A stretch of DNA of 64,000 bases, taken from Phaeosaccion multiseriatum. Taxonomy: Eukaryota > Ochrophyta, other classes. Below the pieces are notes generated by a model. That model was not told where the DNA came from. It searched no databases and was given only the letters and a program-made list of their open reading frames with translations. The position numbers and the translations under genes are program-made. Positions 1 to 12,323 of this stretch are shown here, piece after piece (the first letter of the stretch is position 1; each line of letters starts with the position of its first letter). The stretch is taken from assembly GCA_965112735.1 (NCBI GenBank), contig OZ218957.1, positions 3,410,001 to 3,474,000 of the forward strand. Direction: 5' to 3'.

Positions 1-82
1 ATCCTTACATCCTTTTTGTGTGTGCGTGTGTGCGTGTGTGCGTGTGTGCGTGCGTGTCTCCCCCCTCCCCCCCCTCTACGAA

Positions 83-1178
83 GGTATCATTCATGAAGAG
101 CCCCCGAGGCACTTGTTCAGAGGAGAGGGCGGCGGAGGCCGAGCGATTCTTGGGGCTCCTTGACGAGATGAAGTCCAGACTGCCGCATTGGGATCGAGTG
201 CGTCGTCAGGCAGAGGCATATGGGGGGGAGGGAGGGATCGAGGGAGGGGGGCGCGGAAGGAAGGAAGGAAGGAAGGCAGTTTATCGCCATGTCGGGCGAA
301 CGCCAGGCGTGCTGGTGGTGGCAGGGGATGTATTTGCTGGGCAAGAGGAAAATTGGCTTCGCCTGTCTCTCCCTCTCTCTCTCTCTCTCGATATATGTCT
401 ATCGATCTGTCGGTCTGTCTGTCTCTATCTGTGGGCACCTTTGAACCCGCTTTTACCTCGTTAGCCCTGCGTGGCATCGCGCAGTTGCAGCAAATACTGT
501 TTCCCTCGCCCTCACATCTTTTCTCGTTGTGCTGCTCTTCCCCCCTCTTCTCACCTCCCGAACCCATTGTTACTCACACCCTTTGCAGTCGTGCTTTAAC
601 GCTGCGGTGGCGACGTGTAACCGCCACGGACTGTTTAGCAAAGCGATGGAGCTCCTCGATGGGATGGAGCAACAGGGCCTGCCCCACAACCTCTACCACT
701 ACCAGGGCCTCACGCACTCGCTGGTGGAGCTCTCCTCCACATCCTCGCTGACGGATCCGACAAGCCCGACAAGTGGCGGAAGTAGCAGTGGCGGTAGTAG
801 CAGTGGTGGTGGTGGTGGTGGGCACGGCGAGACTGCCGTGAATCTGCTTCGAACCATGCGTGAGCGAGGGGTGATGCCGGACTCCGCCTGCTTTGTCAAT
901 GTGATGAAGTGTTGCAGCAGAGACGGAGACGACGACACCATTCTCCAGCTGCAGGAGGAGGCAAGGAGAGAGGGGGTAGCGTTGAAGGAGGTCACAGTGG
1001 CGACGACCATATTGACGGCTTGTGGGTACGCCACGGACGGGCGGAAGCTGCTGAGACGGTGGTGCGAGTTGAGGGGGGAGGGGGGGGGGCTCAAGGGGGC
1101 CGTTGCTTCTTTCTGCGTCTACAGCGCGATGTTAGGCGCTCTGGGGAAGTGCCAAGAGAAGGCGAAGGGGGCGGCAGC

Positions 1179-1216
<38 letters not shown>

Positions 1217-1928
1217 CAGCACCAGTTGGTGATTCAGAGGAGCCGCCCCTGTCGCCAAGTGAGCTGCAAGACGCCATGGACAAAATTTACGCGGAGGGCG
1301 TGTCTCAAGGGGTCATTCTGCACTGGCTCGCTAACGAGGACAACGTGTAAGTGTCGGGTAGGAGTGGGCCGCAGAGTGTCTGAGTGGGCATGAGTGGGTG
1401 TGAGTGGGCATGAGTGGATCTGTCTAGCACTCGTGCATTGCTGCTGTTGTCCTACTGTTGTCCTAGTGGTGGGTAAAAGGCGGAGACCTCGTCGAAAACT
1501 GAAACTCTTGCCTCCTCTCTCCCTCCCCCCTCGCGTCCACCAGACTGGACTTCCATGAGTTTAACCTCCCGATGGTGAGGGCGGCACTCCGATACGTACT
1601 GAGCGGAGGGGGAAGAGGAGGAGGACTAGGAGTAGGAAGGGGCGATGGCCCCACCACAGATGACAGCATACAGCAGTTGGTGCTACAGCAACAAGGGGAG
1701 CAGGGGAAGCTGACCATTGTGACAGGCAAGGGGCGACGCAGCGACTCGGGAGAGAGCCTTCTGCAGCCCCAGACCCTTGTCTGTCTGCTCGAGATGGGCC
1801 TCGCTGACGTTCGGACGGTGAAGGACAATGCAGGTCGAGTGGTGGTGCGCGTGCCAAGGAGAGTGCTCCCGTGTGAAGCAGGCCCTCAGCAGCAGGAGCA
1901 GCAGCAGTTGGTAGTACAGAAGCAGTAG
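83..1928 (+). CDS. PPR-SMR protein, 3' part (5' end outside the window)
   Basis: Pentatricopeptide-repeat protein ending in an SMR domain. This class usually acts in organelles on RNA or DNA; that role is inferred from the family. Proposed exons are about 83-197, 589-1346 and 1544-1928. Junctions are phase-consistent: donor gtgcgt at 198, acceptor ttgcag before 589, donor gtaagt at 1347, acceptor ccaccag before 1544. PPR-like helices are seen in NAAVATCNRHGLFSKAMELL and in the stretch TAVNLLRTMRERGVMPD. The last exon carries the SMR core: LDFHEFNLPMVRAALRYVL, then LTIVTGKGRRS, then a Lys/Arg-rich end. A CAG run encodes 13-14 alanines near 1185-1215. The upstream exons lie beyond the left edge, so the first exon boundary and the true start are unknown. 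The call is firm for the SMR domain and good for the PPRs. Confidence 0.75.
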
Positions 1929-2194
1929 CAGACTAGCTAGGCACAAGGCGGTTTTCTATTGTTGTTTACATGCAAACGCTACTTCTGTGGGGGATGAGGA
2001 GCACATTGAGCATTGCAGGATGCCCGTATGCCTGTCTGCCTGTCTGCCTGTCTGCCTGTCCGCCTGCCTGCCTGCCTGCCTGCCTGCCTGCCCACCCATA
2101 TAGCCGCTGCTGTCCATGGGACTACTGCTGTTGCTGCCAGGGCTGTTTCTGCTGCTGCGATAAAGGCTGCTGCTGCTGCTGCTGCAGTGCCAAT
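1929..2194. other. Convergent intergenic spacer
   Basis: This lies between the stop codons of two convergent genes. It holds a CTGC-rich tetranucleotide stretch near 2035-2095 and no supportable ORF. Confidence 0.5.
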
Positions 2195-4574
2195 TCAATC
2201 GCTCGGTGGCGCGACAGGAGGGCTCATAGCGAACGACACCGGGGAGGGGGGCGACCTTAGCGACGCACATGATGGCGGTGCTAATGACGACAGCGAGGAT
2301 TGCGCAGCGGACGGCGGGGCTGCTGCAAAGGGGGCAGCAGCAGCAGCACCACCACCACCAGCACCACCAGTTGGTGATTCCACCGCAGCGTGGTCGACGA
2401 TGAGCAGGGGAAGGGGCCTGCTGCTACCGTCTCCTCCCTGGCTGCTGCCCTGGCTACCACCACCTGCCGGGGTTCGCTCCCCTCCCCCTCCTCCTCCACC
2501 ATTGGCATCGGACTGTGACGAAGACGAAGACGATGACGAGGAGGATGAGTTCGGCGGCAGGGGTACTTTGAGCACCGAGACTGCCCCAGAGTGCTTCTCC
2601 AGGAACCTCTCGAGCGGCTCCAGCGCCTCCAGCGCCCTCGTCTGGGAGGAAGCACTCTTGTCCAACACGAGCTTGCGGAAACCCTTGGCGGGCATGCCCA
2701 CGATCCGCTCCGCTGCCTCGGGCTGCAGCAGAGTGCTGACTCGAGCAGTGGCGTCTTGAATCGTCACTGTGACCTTGTACTCTCTGCCCTTCCCCTTACC
2801 CTTACCCTTGCCCTTACCCCTGCCCTTGCCGCTGCCGCTGCCCCTGCCGCCTTCGCCGCTGCCGTCGCCCTTTTTCTGCGTGCTCGCTCTGCCCGTCTCC
2901 AATGCGCCCCTCACCAGGATGGTCTGTCCTTGGTACTTTTCAATGTCAGACAGGGGCACTACCTTGGCCTCGAGACCTTCCAGCCTCTGCTGTCGCTGCC
3001 TCAGCCCTCCATCCACTGCCATCCCTTCCTGTCCATCTCCTTTCCCCTGTCCCTGTCCCCGTCCCTGCCTCCGCTTCGGCGTCTCGAAGGCAGCGGTAGC
3101 GGTAGCAGTAGCAGCAGGAGTAACAACAGCAGCAGAGGGAGGAGGAGGGCGAGGAAGAGAAGGAGGAGAAGGAGTAGCCACGTCGATCATCTCTACCTCC
3201 TCCTCCCGCTGCTTCTGTATCACCGACTGTTGCGGGTCCTCCGCCTGCCGGAGGGAGGTGAGCGGCGGAGGCATTGGAAGTACAAGCCCGTCACCCCCCT
3301 CCACCTCCCCCTCGTCTTCGCTCGCCCGCTCGTACTCAGTATCGCCGCCTCCTCCTCCTCCTCTCGCTGCTGCTGCTGCTCCTCCTCCTCCTGGTGCTCC
3401 TCGTCCTCGTCCTCCTCCTCCTCCTCCTCCTCCTCCTCCTCCTCCTCCTCCTCCTCCTCCTCCTCCTCCTCCTCTACCTCCACTTCCTGTCCCCTCCATG
3501 TTGACATCGGCATCCTCCCCCCCATCATGTACACGCACCGTCTCCTCTGCGTCTGGCCCAGCAAAGTCGTCAGGCTCCTCATCGTAGTCAGGCTCTTCAT
3601 CATACTCGGGCGGATCGTACAGAAATCGGCTCGAGATGTCCCGATCAGAGGCATGACTTCCTCTCCCTCCACTGCCAGCACCAGCAGGGGCAGAAGCACC
3701 GGTAGCAGCCGCAGGGTGGTGTGGCGCTCTGGGAGCTGCCCCCCTGGAGGTGTATGTATTGATGGCGGCGGACGACTCCCGTGTGAAGAGCTTGCTGCTG
3801 TTGCTGCTGCTGCTGCTGGTGCCCATATGACTGGTGCTGTTGCTGCCGCGGTTGGTGTAGGGGTTGGCAGGGGGCACTGCTACAGCTCCTCTTCTTTCCC
3901 CCACTTGTGGCTGCTGCTGCGGCCGTGACTGAGAAGACAAACCTACTCCTCCTGCTGCTGCTGCTGTTACTACTCCTGATGATGATGATGATGTTGCCGC
4001 CCCCCCTGCGGGCTGTCGTGGGGAAGGGGTCACCACACCTCTCCGGCCCTTCTTGCGCATTCGGCTGAGCAGGCTGGCCGAGGCAGCCGCTGCAGCACTG
4101 CTGGTGGTGCCGTTGACCCGCGCTCCCCCACCTCCCGCTGCCGCTTGTCCTCCTTCTCCTTCTCCTCCTCCTACTTGTCCCGCCTGCTCTAATATCGCCC
4201 CTATCCCTGTCGCGCCCCCTGCTGTATCACCAGCTGCTGCTGCTGCGGCCTCATCCTCCCCCGCTGCCGCCACCGCCACCGCCGCTCCGCCCAAGAGCTT
4301 TGTGTTTCCGGCGTGTAAGAGTAGGATGCCCCTCCGAATCGGCACCTGCTCCCCTCCTATCAGAAGCTTTGTGCCAATCCGTAAGGGCACATGGAATCCC
4401 TCAATCTTCTTAAACTCCCACGCAGCGACTTGCTGCCTTCCGTCCGTGAGGCAGAGCTTGAGCTGTCGACTGCCCGACAGGCTCTCGCGAGTCTCCTCGG
4501 GCTCTCCGGCGTTGAGTACGCTTTGGACCTTATGGAGAGGGAGAGAGAAGGGGAAGACAGACAGAACAAAGCAA

Positions 4575-4613
<39 letters not shown>

Positions 4614-5383
4614 GCGTGATGGATGAGGAGGGAGGACGTCGCGGTTAAAGGTACACGGCGCTTGAGAGAAGGAGGGGAGAGAGAGAGGGAGAAGCAGCAT
4701 GCAGGCTTTAACAAGCTATTCATCGCTAGAGGGAAGGAAGGGTGGGAGAGATAGGGACAAGCGGCATGTACGCAATCACCCCCGCAGCGAAGCTTGAGAG
4801 AGAGATGCACCGTGACCCCTCCTAGGACATGGGGGGGATTCTGTCTACATAACTCTGTGCAGAGAAGGCCTAGGGTGGATGTTTCCCGATCTGAATATGC
4901 GGCCCTTGCAGCCTTGTCTCCAGCCCAGAGTCACTTGCCCTCACAGCCCCCAGAACGAGCTCGCCCCCTTAGGTCGGATTGAATAGATGTCAAGGAGATG
5001 GCCGGTGGGGCAGACATCCCCTCCATCATCGCTCGCTCCCCACCCCCCCCTCCTTCTGCCCCTCCCTCTCTCCCCTCTCTTCCCCAACTAGGCCCAACAT
5101 CTTGTCCGCTCCGTCCTTCGCTCACCTGCAGCATGTAAAGCGTGCCATCCAGAGATCCCACCCCTGTCGCTCCCGTTCTATTCGGTAGGGAGCCATTGGT
5201 GCTCTCTCTCAAGTTGCTGTGCAGCAAAGCCGAGTAGACTGCTGCCCAGATGTCCTCTCCATCCCGTTTGCCAGCGTCGCGGGCAGCCTGGATAGCAGCG
5301 GCCACCCAATCCTCACGGACAGCAGGGATGCCACACGTGTCAGCTAAGGCGCGCTTTACACTCTGCACAGTCGTAATCGGCAT
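2195..5383 (-). CDS. RMI1: RMI1-like OB-fold protein (RecQ-mediated genome instability 1)
   Basis: Predicted subunit of the BLM/Sgs1-TOP3-RMI complex that dissolves Holliday junctions; the role comes from the family. The first exon (5383-5126, ATG at 5383) encodes the N-terminal helical region with DWVAAAIQAA and NGSLPNRTGATGVG. The last large exon starts near 4528 and runs to TGA at 2195. It opens with the OB1 core (LKLCLTDGRQQVAAWEFKKI, then GTKLLIGG and GILLLHAGNTKLLGG). Near the C terminus is an OB2-like block (IEKYQGQTILVRG, then YKVTVTIQDATARVSTLL). The two OB folds are separated by hundreds of low-complexity residues, including a poly-Gly run encoded by (TCC)n at 3407-3478. Between 5125 and 4529 at least one short exon is likely; phase does not let me join the two parts directly, and I could not place that exon. 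TDRD3 is the alternative family, but no Tudor domain is seen. Confidence 0.72.
3407..3478. repeat. (TCC)n trinucleotide run inside RMI1
   Basis: Near-perfect TCC repeat on the + strand. It encodes a poly-Gly linker in the minus-strand RMI1-like protein. Confidence 0.9.
4577..4610. repeat. (GT)n dinucleotide run
   Basis: Pure GT repeat in the probable intron upstream of the large RMI1 exon. Confidence 0.9.
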
Positions 5384-6312
5384 CGGCTTTCAACCCCTCC
5401 GCATCCTTGTCCAAGAAATTTGCTCCCGCCCTTTGGGCCACCAAGCGATAAGAGAGTTCAGTTCAGTTCAAGGGAGAGTAAAGAGAGAGAGAGAGAGCAG
5501 AGAGCGAGAGAGAGAGAGAACGTGCGCCAGAGCGCGAGAGCGAGAGCGAGAGTGAGTGAGAGAGAGAGAGAGAGAGAGGAGGGAGAGAGCCGAGATTTGA
5601 AGTGGATTTATTGACTTAGACACATCAGTGTATCACCAACGTGCTTACTCAAAGAGAGGACAATTTCCCCCTTTTTTTTTCCTCTCCTCCTTGTCTCCGC
5701 TGCCGGGGCTTTTGCCGTCGACCCTGGACAAGGTTACAGTGTGCGCCGGCCATAAATCAGTAATCAGGCCGGCTGGCGCCAATAATCAGTAATCAGGCCC
5801 GGCTGGCGCCATAATCAGTAATCAGGCGGGCTGCGCCGGCCGAATCAGTAATCAGATAACCTTGTCCAGGGTCGATTGCCGGGGCGGCGTGCAGGCTCTT
5901 ACCGTTAAGAGTGTTGAGTGTGGCCTTCTCTCTGTGCATACCCATACACCTCTCCTGCGTGGACTTGAATTGAAGCTCAACAGCAGCTTCTTCCTCTCCC
6001 ATACTTATTCTGCTTCTCAGCACTTGCAGGTACGGCAGGGCTTAGATGGCACTCGACGGTGCCCACCCACGAAGCTTCCTGTAATTCCAAAACACATGGC
6101 TGCCCCCCCTCTCTGCCGAAAGACCCTTCACCATCCATGAAAGAGGCCTCTTTGCCAAGGCTCCTTCCCGACGTAACGCGCTCACAGCGCCCTCCTTCGC
6201 CATCCGCTGCCATGTACAGAGAGTCCAAGGTCCTTCGTCATATACTGCCATCCACCCCGACGATTTGCTCTCCTCCTTCTCCGCCCATGGCTGTGGCTGG
6301 GCTGCATGCACA
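5384..6312. other. Intergenic region with purine-rich tract and MITE
   Basis: It contains a GAGA-rich block (about 5480-5590) upstream of RMI1, the MITE at 5718-5875, and about 430 bp beyond it without a supportable gene. Confidence 0.5.
5718..5875. mobile_element. 158-bp MITE with 19-bp TIRs and 6-bp TSD
   Basis: The left end TCGACCCTGGACAAGGTTA (5718-5736) is the exact reverse complement of 5857-5875. The insertion is flanked by a perfect direct duplication TTGCCG (5712-5717 and 5876-5881). The inside is a degenerate repeat of AATCAGTAATCAGGC followed by GGCTGGCGCC, with no coding capacity. The outer TCGACCC and the internal GGCTGGCGCC are shared with the large element at 37400-45755, and a truncated close relative starts at 37325. 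Both observations suggest one transposon group with a 6-bp target duplication. Confidence 0.88.
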
Positions 6313-9300
6313 TTATTCACAGTTGACATTCGTGCACGTGTTCTGTAGGACCAAGGCCGGCTTGAGGAGCGAGAAGGCCTTGCAGCACACCACCGCTGAC
6401 ACTCCGACAGCCACAGCTGAGGGGGTCAGGGGAGACGAGGAGAGTTGGAGTTTGAGGTTGAGCTTGAGCTTGAGCATCGCTCGAGTCGAACAGGCACTCC
6501 CTCTCATTGAAGGGGAGACTGTGAGACACACTTGCCTCTCTTCACACAGAGAGCAAGCAAGCCATCCCCTGGCAGTCCAACGGCACACACCTTTGAAGAG
6601 TCGAAGGAAGACTCGCTCCTCCTTCTCGGAGGCCGCCAGAATGGAGGAGTACTTAGTGTCAGGATTGGAAATGGATAGCAGGGCCGGCTGCGCACCCCAG
6701 GCAGGCATATGGGCAGGAAGGGAGGGAGGGAGAGGGCAAGGAACGAGAGAGAGAGAGACGAGGGGAGGGAGGGAGGGAGGGAGGGAGTAGAAATGCTTAG
6801 AACGTTCTTCTAGGGAGGGGAAGAACTAAAAAACCAATGAGCATGAACTCGCGCACACACCCATATACACACACATGCACACACACATACACATACACAT
6901 ACACGCACAGACGCAGGCACACACGCGCACGCACACACACAACCATACTCACAAGCACACACACACCATCACACACACATTTGGGCACACACACCTTCGG
7001 GAAGACCCATGGAGCTATCTTGTTGAGCAGCACCATTGAAATGATCCTCGTTAGGAAGGCCCACTTCGCCGACCGATTCCCACTGAGGAGAAGGGAAGAG
7101 GTGCGGTGGTGCGGTGGTGAGGCAGAGCAGAGTATCGGAGGGAGGGCACACAAGCCGCGATGGGGCACACGAGAGCGGGGGTGTTTTGATGTCGATGTGA
7201 TCGATACTGACCATCTCGAGGCCGACAATCTCAGTGGCACCACAACTTGCTTGTGGATTGAACCTATCCATAACCAAAACTGAGACTGACACCTCCCACC
7301 CCTCATCCGCTGACATACCTTCCTCCCATTCCCCTCTCCGACAGCAGAGTGGCGGCTCTTCCGTCGGGTCCCTGCTCGTCGCTGAAGGCCTGAAGCGCGG
7401 CTGGAAGCACATCAATCAGCCCAGAGGGGGCCCTTCCACCGCCGAATCTGTCCAGCGTGTCCACGAGTACTCGACTACCCTCCAATGCACAGTTCACACC
7501 CTGCCATGTTAGTACACGAGTGAGTGGAAACAATGGAGGCGGTGAGAGTGATCGGATTGAGCTTTTCCCCGTCTTCGTCTCTCTCCTTCACCCTCCCTCG
7601 TTCACATCAAGACCTTCCCTCCCCCCCTGGGTGCCCCGCACCCCCTTGGGATTGGTCCACCCCACACACCTGCCCCAAGCTTGCCCACATCGCGGAGGCG
7701 GCATCCCTGTTAGAGAGAACAGCGAGACGGCAGCCACAGCACGGGCCAGTGGCGGCATGGAATGAAAGTCGACTTAGCTCATCAATGAAAGGTGTACGTG
7801 TCGTCGCCAAATGGGGGCCGAATGAACACGACATACGACAGCCTCCTTACCCGACAAGGACAACGTTCCCCGCCGCCCATCGGTCGCAGTAGACACCGGT
7901 GAGCGTCATCGGTCGCTTCGCGTGCAACTCTCTGTGATGAGAGAGACAGACACACAGAGAGACAGACAGAGAGACAGACAGAGAGACAGACAGAGAGAAG
8001 ACATCAGACAACAGCACCAAGAACAAGCACAACCAAGGAAAACAAGAGCTGAAGGCGTTCCTTTGTGAGGCTCGCTGAGGCATTTCTATTCCTTGCTGGG
8101 GAAGTGTACAAAGAGGCAACGGAATATGCAGAGGCCAAAGCTGGTGTGTCCATGTCCATGTTCGCATGCACTCACGCACGCACGCACGCGCTCACGCAAG
8201 CATGCAGGCACGCACTCACGCACTCATGCACTCACGCACTTGATGAATTCCGGGGCAGGTCCGCCCGGGCCAAAGGCGGACGGGTAGTTGGTGTGCAGGA
8301 AGGTACGCAGATCCTCTTCCGTGGGCGTGAGGGTCTCGAAGCTGCTCACCACAGCACATCAAGGCCAACGACCAAGAGGGGTGGGTACTCGTGGAGTGAG
8401 TGAGCGGATGAGTAAGTACATGAGTGGGTGGGTGAGTGAGTAGGTGAGTGGATAAGTGAGTCAGCGAGTGAATAAGTGAGTGAGCGAGTGAGTGAGTGAG
8501 TGAGTGAATGAGTGAGTGAGTGAGTGAGTGAAAGAGTGAGTGAGTGAGTGAGTGAATAAATGGCGGAAGAGTTATTGACACCTGACCACAAACCTTCGAT
8601 CTCCTTCGCCGTTGAGTATGCACGTGGCCGAGAGAGTTCCGTCAGGCCGGGGAGGGCACAGCAAGTCACCATCGGCGCACTGCAGAGAGCGGCGCAGAGG
8701 CGAGAAAGACAACAAGAGAGGGGGAAGCATGGCACTGAGAGCCCGTTGGGACCATACAAACAGGGGTCATGACACCTCAGACTCGCCTGAAAGACGTTGA
8801 ACAATGCCTCGTCTCCTTCCTGCGCGTTGATCATATCCTTAACGGGAATGCTGCGGAATGTCTTGAAGGACTTGAAGTCGCGCACCTGCACACACATCCA
8901 TCAGCTTGACACGTTGCTTGACACGATACTTGATACTTTGCTTGACACGAAGGCAACACGGACTGACCTTTCGTGTCTTCACGAGGCCCTTCTCTTCCAG
9001 GCAGGTTCGAACGGCGCTGTTCACCCCGTCCGCCCCTATCAGCAGGTCATACGCCTCCACTCCCTCCTGCCCCTCTGCTGACTCGAACAGGGCCTTCCTG
9101 CCGCTCAGGTCTACGCCTTTGAGTTTGCGCCCGTAGTGAATTGTCACGGCATCCGAGTAGGCCTTGGCCTTTCGCAGTAGGGCTGCCGCAAGCGCGCCCC
9201 TGGACATGCTCACGCTGTCAGCGAAGGAGGCGGCCCCCACACGGCGAGTCACCTTACCTTTGCCGCTGATGGGTAGAAGACAAGTGGCGAGGAGGCAATC

Positions 9301-10548
9301 ATAGCGTTGTGCAGACGGAGGGAGGGGGAGAGGAGAGCGGAGGGGCAGGGGGAGGTCAGCGAAGGGCGGAGGAGGGAAGGGCCAAGAGAGCGCAACAGAA
9401 GAGAGCATATGGGGAGGAAAGACGACGAGCAGGCAATAAGCGAGGTATACTGGGGTGGACAGCGACCAACTGTACAGGTGAATTCCATGTTCCTTCCCGC
9501 ACGTCTCTTCTCACAGTTACAGACTCACTCACTGTCCTGACACTCCCTCACTCACTCAGTCACCGTCCGGCCACTTACTCTTGACGTCTGATGTTTCCCT
9601 CGATTCTCAACGCCGCGTTGGACTGTACAAATTCGTCAATGTCCACGTCTGCCGACGCCAAGGCCTGCGCAAAGCACGGACACACACACACGCACACACA
9701 CGCATACACACAAATAGGCATATGGGTCAGTCACTGTGCATGCACGGTGCGGTATGTGAGGCGGACTCATATTGAGCTTCATTGTCGGGGAGTGAGTGGG
9801 GTGGGTCCGTGACTGTATGACTGGGTGAGTGAGTGAGCGGTTGTTTTGATCACCCCAGACTTACCTTCGTTGCCCGGGGAAACAGAACGATGTTGTAGCT
9901 CCTCTCGGTCACGAGCCCCACCTCTTCCTCTGTCAACTTCTCGTACACGGAAACCGAGAAGTTGCGCTTCCCAATTGGACGGAGGCAGCAAAGATGATTC
10001 ATTCGAGTAGAGGTTCGAAAGATGCCATTGGGGCGCAGCAGGCATAGCGCAGCCGAGGAAGAATATTGTAGGGGATATTTTTCCGTGAGCGGCGGACGTG
10101 GAGGCGAAAGCATGGAGGCAGGAGAGGAGGAGAGAAAGGTTTGGGAAGAGCACGAATGAGAGCTTCCTCCTCGGTGGTGTCGAAGAGATGCTTTCTCACC
10201 TTGGCGAGGGCCAGAGCGAGGAGTCCACCAGCAGGGCCACCACCGGCGATGACCACCTGTATAGCATAATATGGCAGCTTTAGCTTTCTGAGTGCGAGGA
10301 AGGGATGCTACTGATCACAGATACACACACACACACACACACACAGTGAGAGAGAGACACGGGAGGAGAGACGAGAGAGAGAGAGACCGGGGGCGTCTTG
10401 AAAGAGGAGTCTACTGCAACCTAAACCTCTCCCTCACAGGCCAACACCTAAACTCCGCGGAAGACTCCACGACCACAGTTCACATACGCACCTTAATCCC
10501 TGTACCATCACAGGGCAATGCCCCAACAGGGGACGAAGATCCCTCCAT
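6313..10548 (-). CDS. FAD-dependent monooxygenase, kynurenine 3-monooxygenase type, tandem copy 1
   Basis: Predicted FAD-dependent aromatic-ring hydroxylase, about 491 aa. Exons from the start are 10548-10492, 10256-10200, 9966-9865, 9664-9579, 9265-8968, 8885-8787, 8679-8594, 8341-8240, 7931-7851, 7706-7670, 7500-7319, 7082-6995, 6687-6591 and 6416-6313. All junctions keep phase. The Rossmann motif VVIAGGGPAGGLLALALAK is exon 2. The DLLIGADGVNSAVR motif is in exon 5. The FAD-ribityl motif GDAASAM plus GQGVNCALEG spans exons 10 and 11. The C terminus is hydrophobic, as in membrane-anchored KMO. The homologous first exon of copy 2 encodes a leader peptide. Here that exon carries an indel: a stop lies near 10789 in the used frame and the first ATG is 10548, which leaves only 19 residues before the FAD motif. 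The exon 6 donor is GCGAGT (GC-AG intron). The exact substrate is unknown. Confidence 0.75.
6837..6990. repeat. (CA)n-rich block in a copy-1 intron
   Basis: ACAC-rich microsatellite in the intron between exons 12 and 13 of the monooxygenase. The homologous intron of copy 2 carries a purer (AC)n at about 12277-12319. Confidence 0.8.
8392..8555. repeat. (GTGA)n tetranucleotide tract in a copy-1 intron
   Basis: Imperfect GAGT/GTGA repeat in the intron between exons 7 and 8. A shorter version is at 13740-13842 in copy 2. Confidence 0.85.
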
Positions 10549-11703
10549 AGTCTCCTCCGCCACCCTTGCCGCCGACCCCGCGCTGACGCCTCCTCTTGTT
10601 CTGCAGTACTTCCTCAACCGCAAATCAAGGCTCGGGGAGAGTCTCCTTTTGCCAATGTCTGGGTGCGTTTGTGACCGTCGGGAGGTCCCTGAGGGCAAGG
10701 CGTTGTTGAAGAAAGAAGAGCTTGTACGCTCAGCGGCGATAGAGCAGTATTGGACGCATTCAAGAGGAGGTTTTCCTCGGCACTTATATCACCACCGCAA
10801 GGCTTGGCCTGCTCTCTGACTGGCTGGTGGTGGTGGTGCGGAAGAGTGAGCAGAGATGCCGCGATTGGGCGTGGACAGTAAAGTACGCTGGGGTCCACGG
10901 AATGGTGACCGCTTTTTGGCTGCTGAGTGCACTTGTTCGCTGCTGGTGCCTGTACCGCCAATCATAAAGCACCTGCTGTTGCTTCTCCACTGCTGCTGCT
11001 GCTGCTGCTTCTCCTGCAACTCCTCCGTCTCGCATTCAATTCAATGGGGAGGCGTGCGTAAGGTTGAAGGAAAAAGAGAAATTTGTTGACTTAGTAGTCG
11101 GGAAGGAAATCACAGTTGTCGTGGTATCACCATACCCAAGGTGATTTCGTATTTCACATCGCTTTTGTGCCCCCTTCGGACACAGTCGTCAGCAGCTCCA
11201 ATCTCCACTCAGGGAGGTGCGAGGGAAGAGACGCCTGAAGAGCCGCCTTCCTTGTGAGTGGGTGAGTGAGTGAGTGAGTGAGTGAAGAGTCGCCTTCCTT
11301 CCCTCGCAAGATCGATGGATAGAGGCACGACTTGGATGCATGCCTCACCTCACAGCACGAGCAGCAGCAGCTGTGGAAGTTGGTTATACGAGACTGATGG
11401 CCCGACCTGCTCCAAGAGAAGGCGAGGCTCTCCTCTCTCTCCCCTCCTACCGCTCGTCCACCTAATGGCGGAAACATCGCACATAAAAAAAATAAAAAAT
11501 AGCAGTAACATTAAAAAAAAAAGGTTGAGGAGTTTGAAGGAAGGGGGGAGGCTGCCCATCAAGTGAGACATCGACACAGGCGGCCTCATTCTTACCCCGA
11601 TTGGCTCGCCTCCTTCTTCTCTACGCCAAGCTCCCGGCAGCGTGGGGGTTGCTTGAGGGGCTGTGTATCCACATTCTTCACAGTTGGCATGCGCGCACAT
11701 GCC
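10549..11703. other. Spacer between the two monooxygenase copies
   Basis: About 10560-10745 is the degraded homologue of the copy-2 leader exon. The rest contains a CTG/CAG-rich spot (10980-11010), a short GTGA run (11257-11285) and an A-rich stretch (11484-11521). I see no gene. Confidence 0.5.
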
Positions 11704-12272
11704 CTACAGGGCCAAGGCAGGCCTGACAATCGCGAAGGCTTTCCAGCACAGCAGCGCTGATACTCCGGCGGCAAAGGCTGGTGGGAATGGAATGGGGGAA
11801 GGGAGACGAGGAGAGTTTTTGAGTTTGAGTTTGAGGACGGAGCAAGGGTCCGTGTGGAACGGACATTCCCTCTTTGTGAAAAGATTACTACAATTCCCTC
11901 TCATTGAAGGGGAGACTGTGAGACACACTTGCCTCTCTTCGCACAGAGAGCAAGCAAGCTGACCCCTGGCAGTCCAACGGTACACACCTTTGAAGAGTCG
12001 GAAGAAGACTCGCTCCTCCTTCTCGGAGGCCGCCAGAATGGAGGAGTATTTCATGTCAGCATCGTACAAGGACATCATGGCCGGCTGCGCACCCCAGGCA
12101 GGCATATGGGGAAGGGAGGGAGGGAGAGGGCAAGGAACGAGAGAGAGAGAGACGAAGGGAGGGAGGGAGGGAGGGAGTAGAAATGTTAAGAAGGTTCTTC
12201 TACGGAGGGGAAGTACTAAAAAGCAATGCCGAGACATGTATAGTCCAATAAGCATGAACACACAGTGTACAT

Positions 12273-12323
<51 letters not shown>

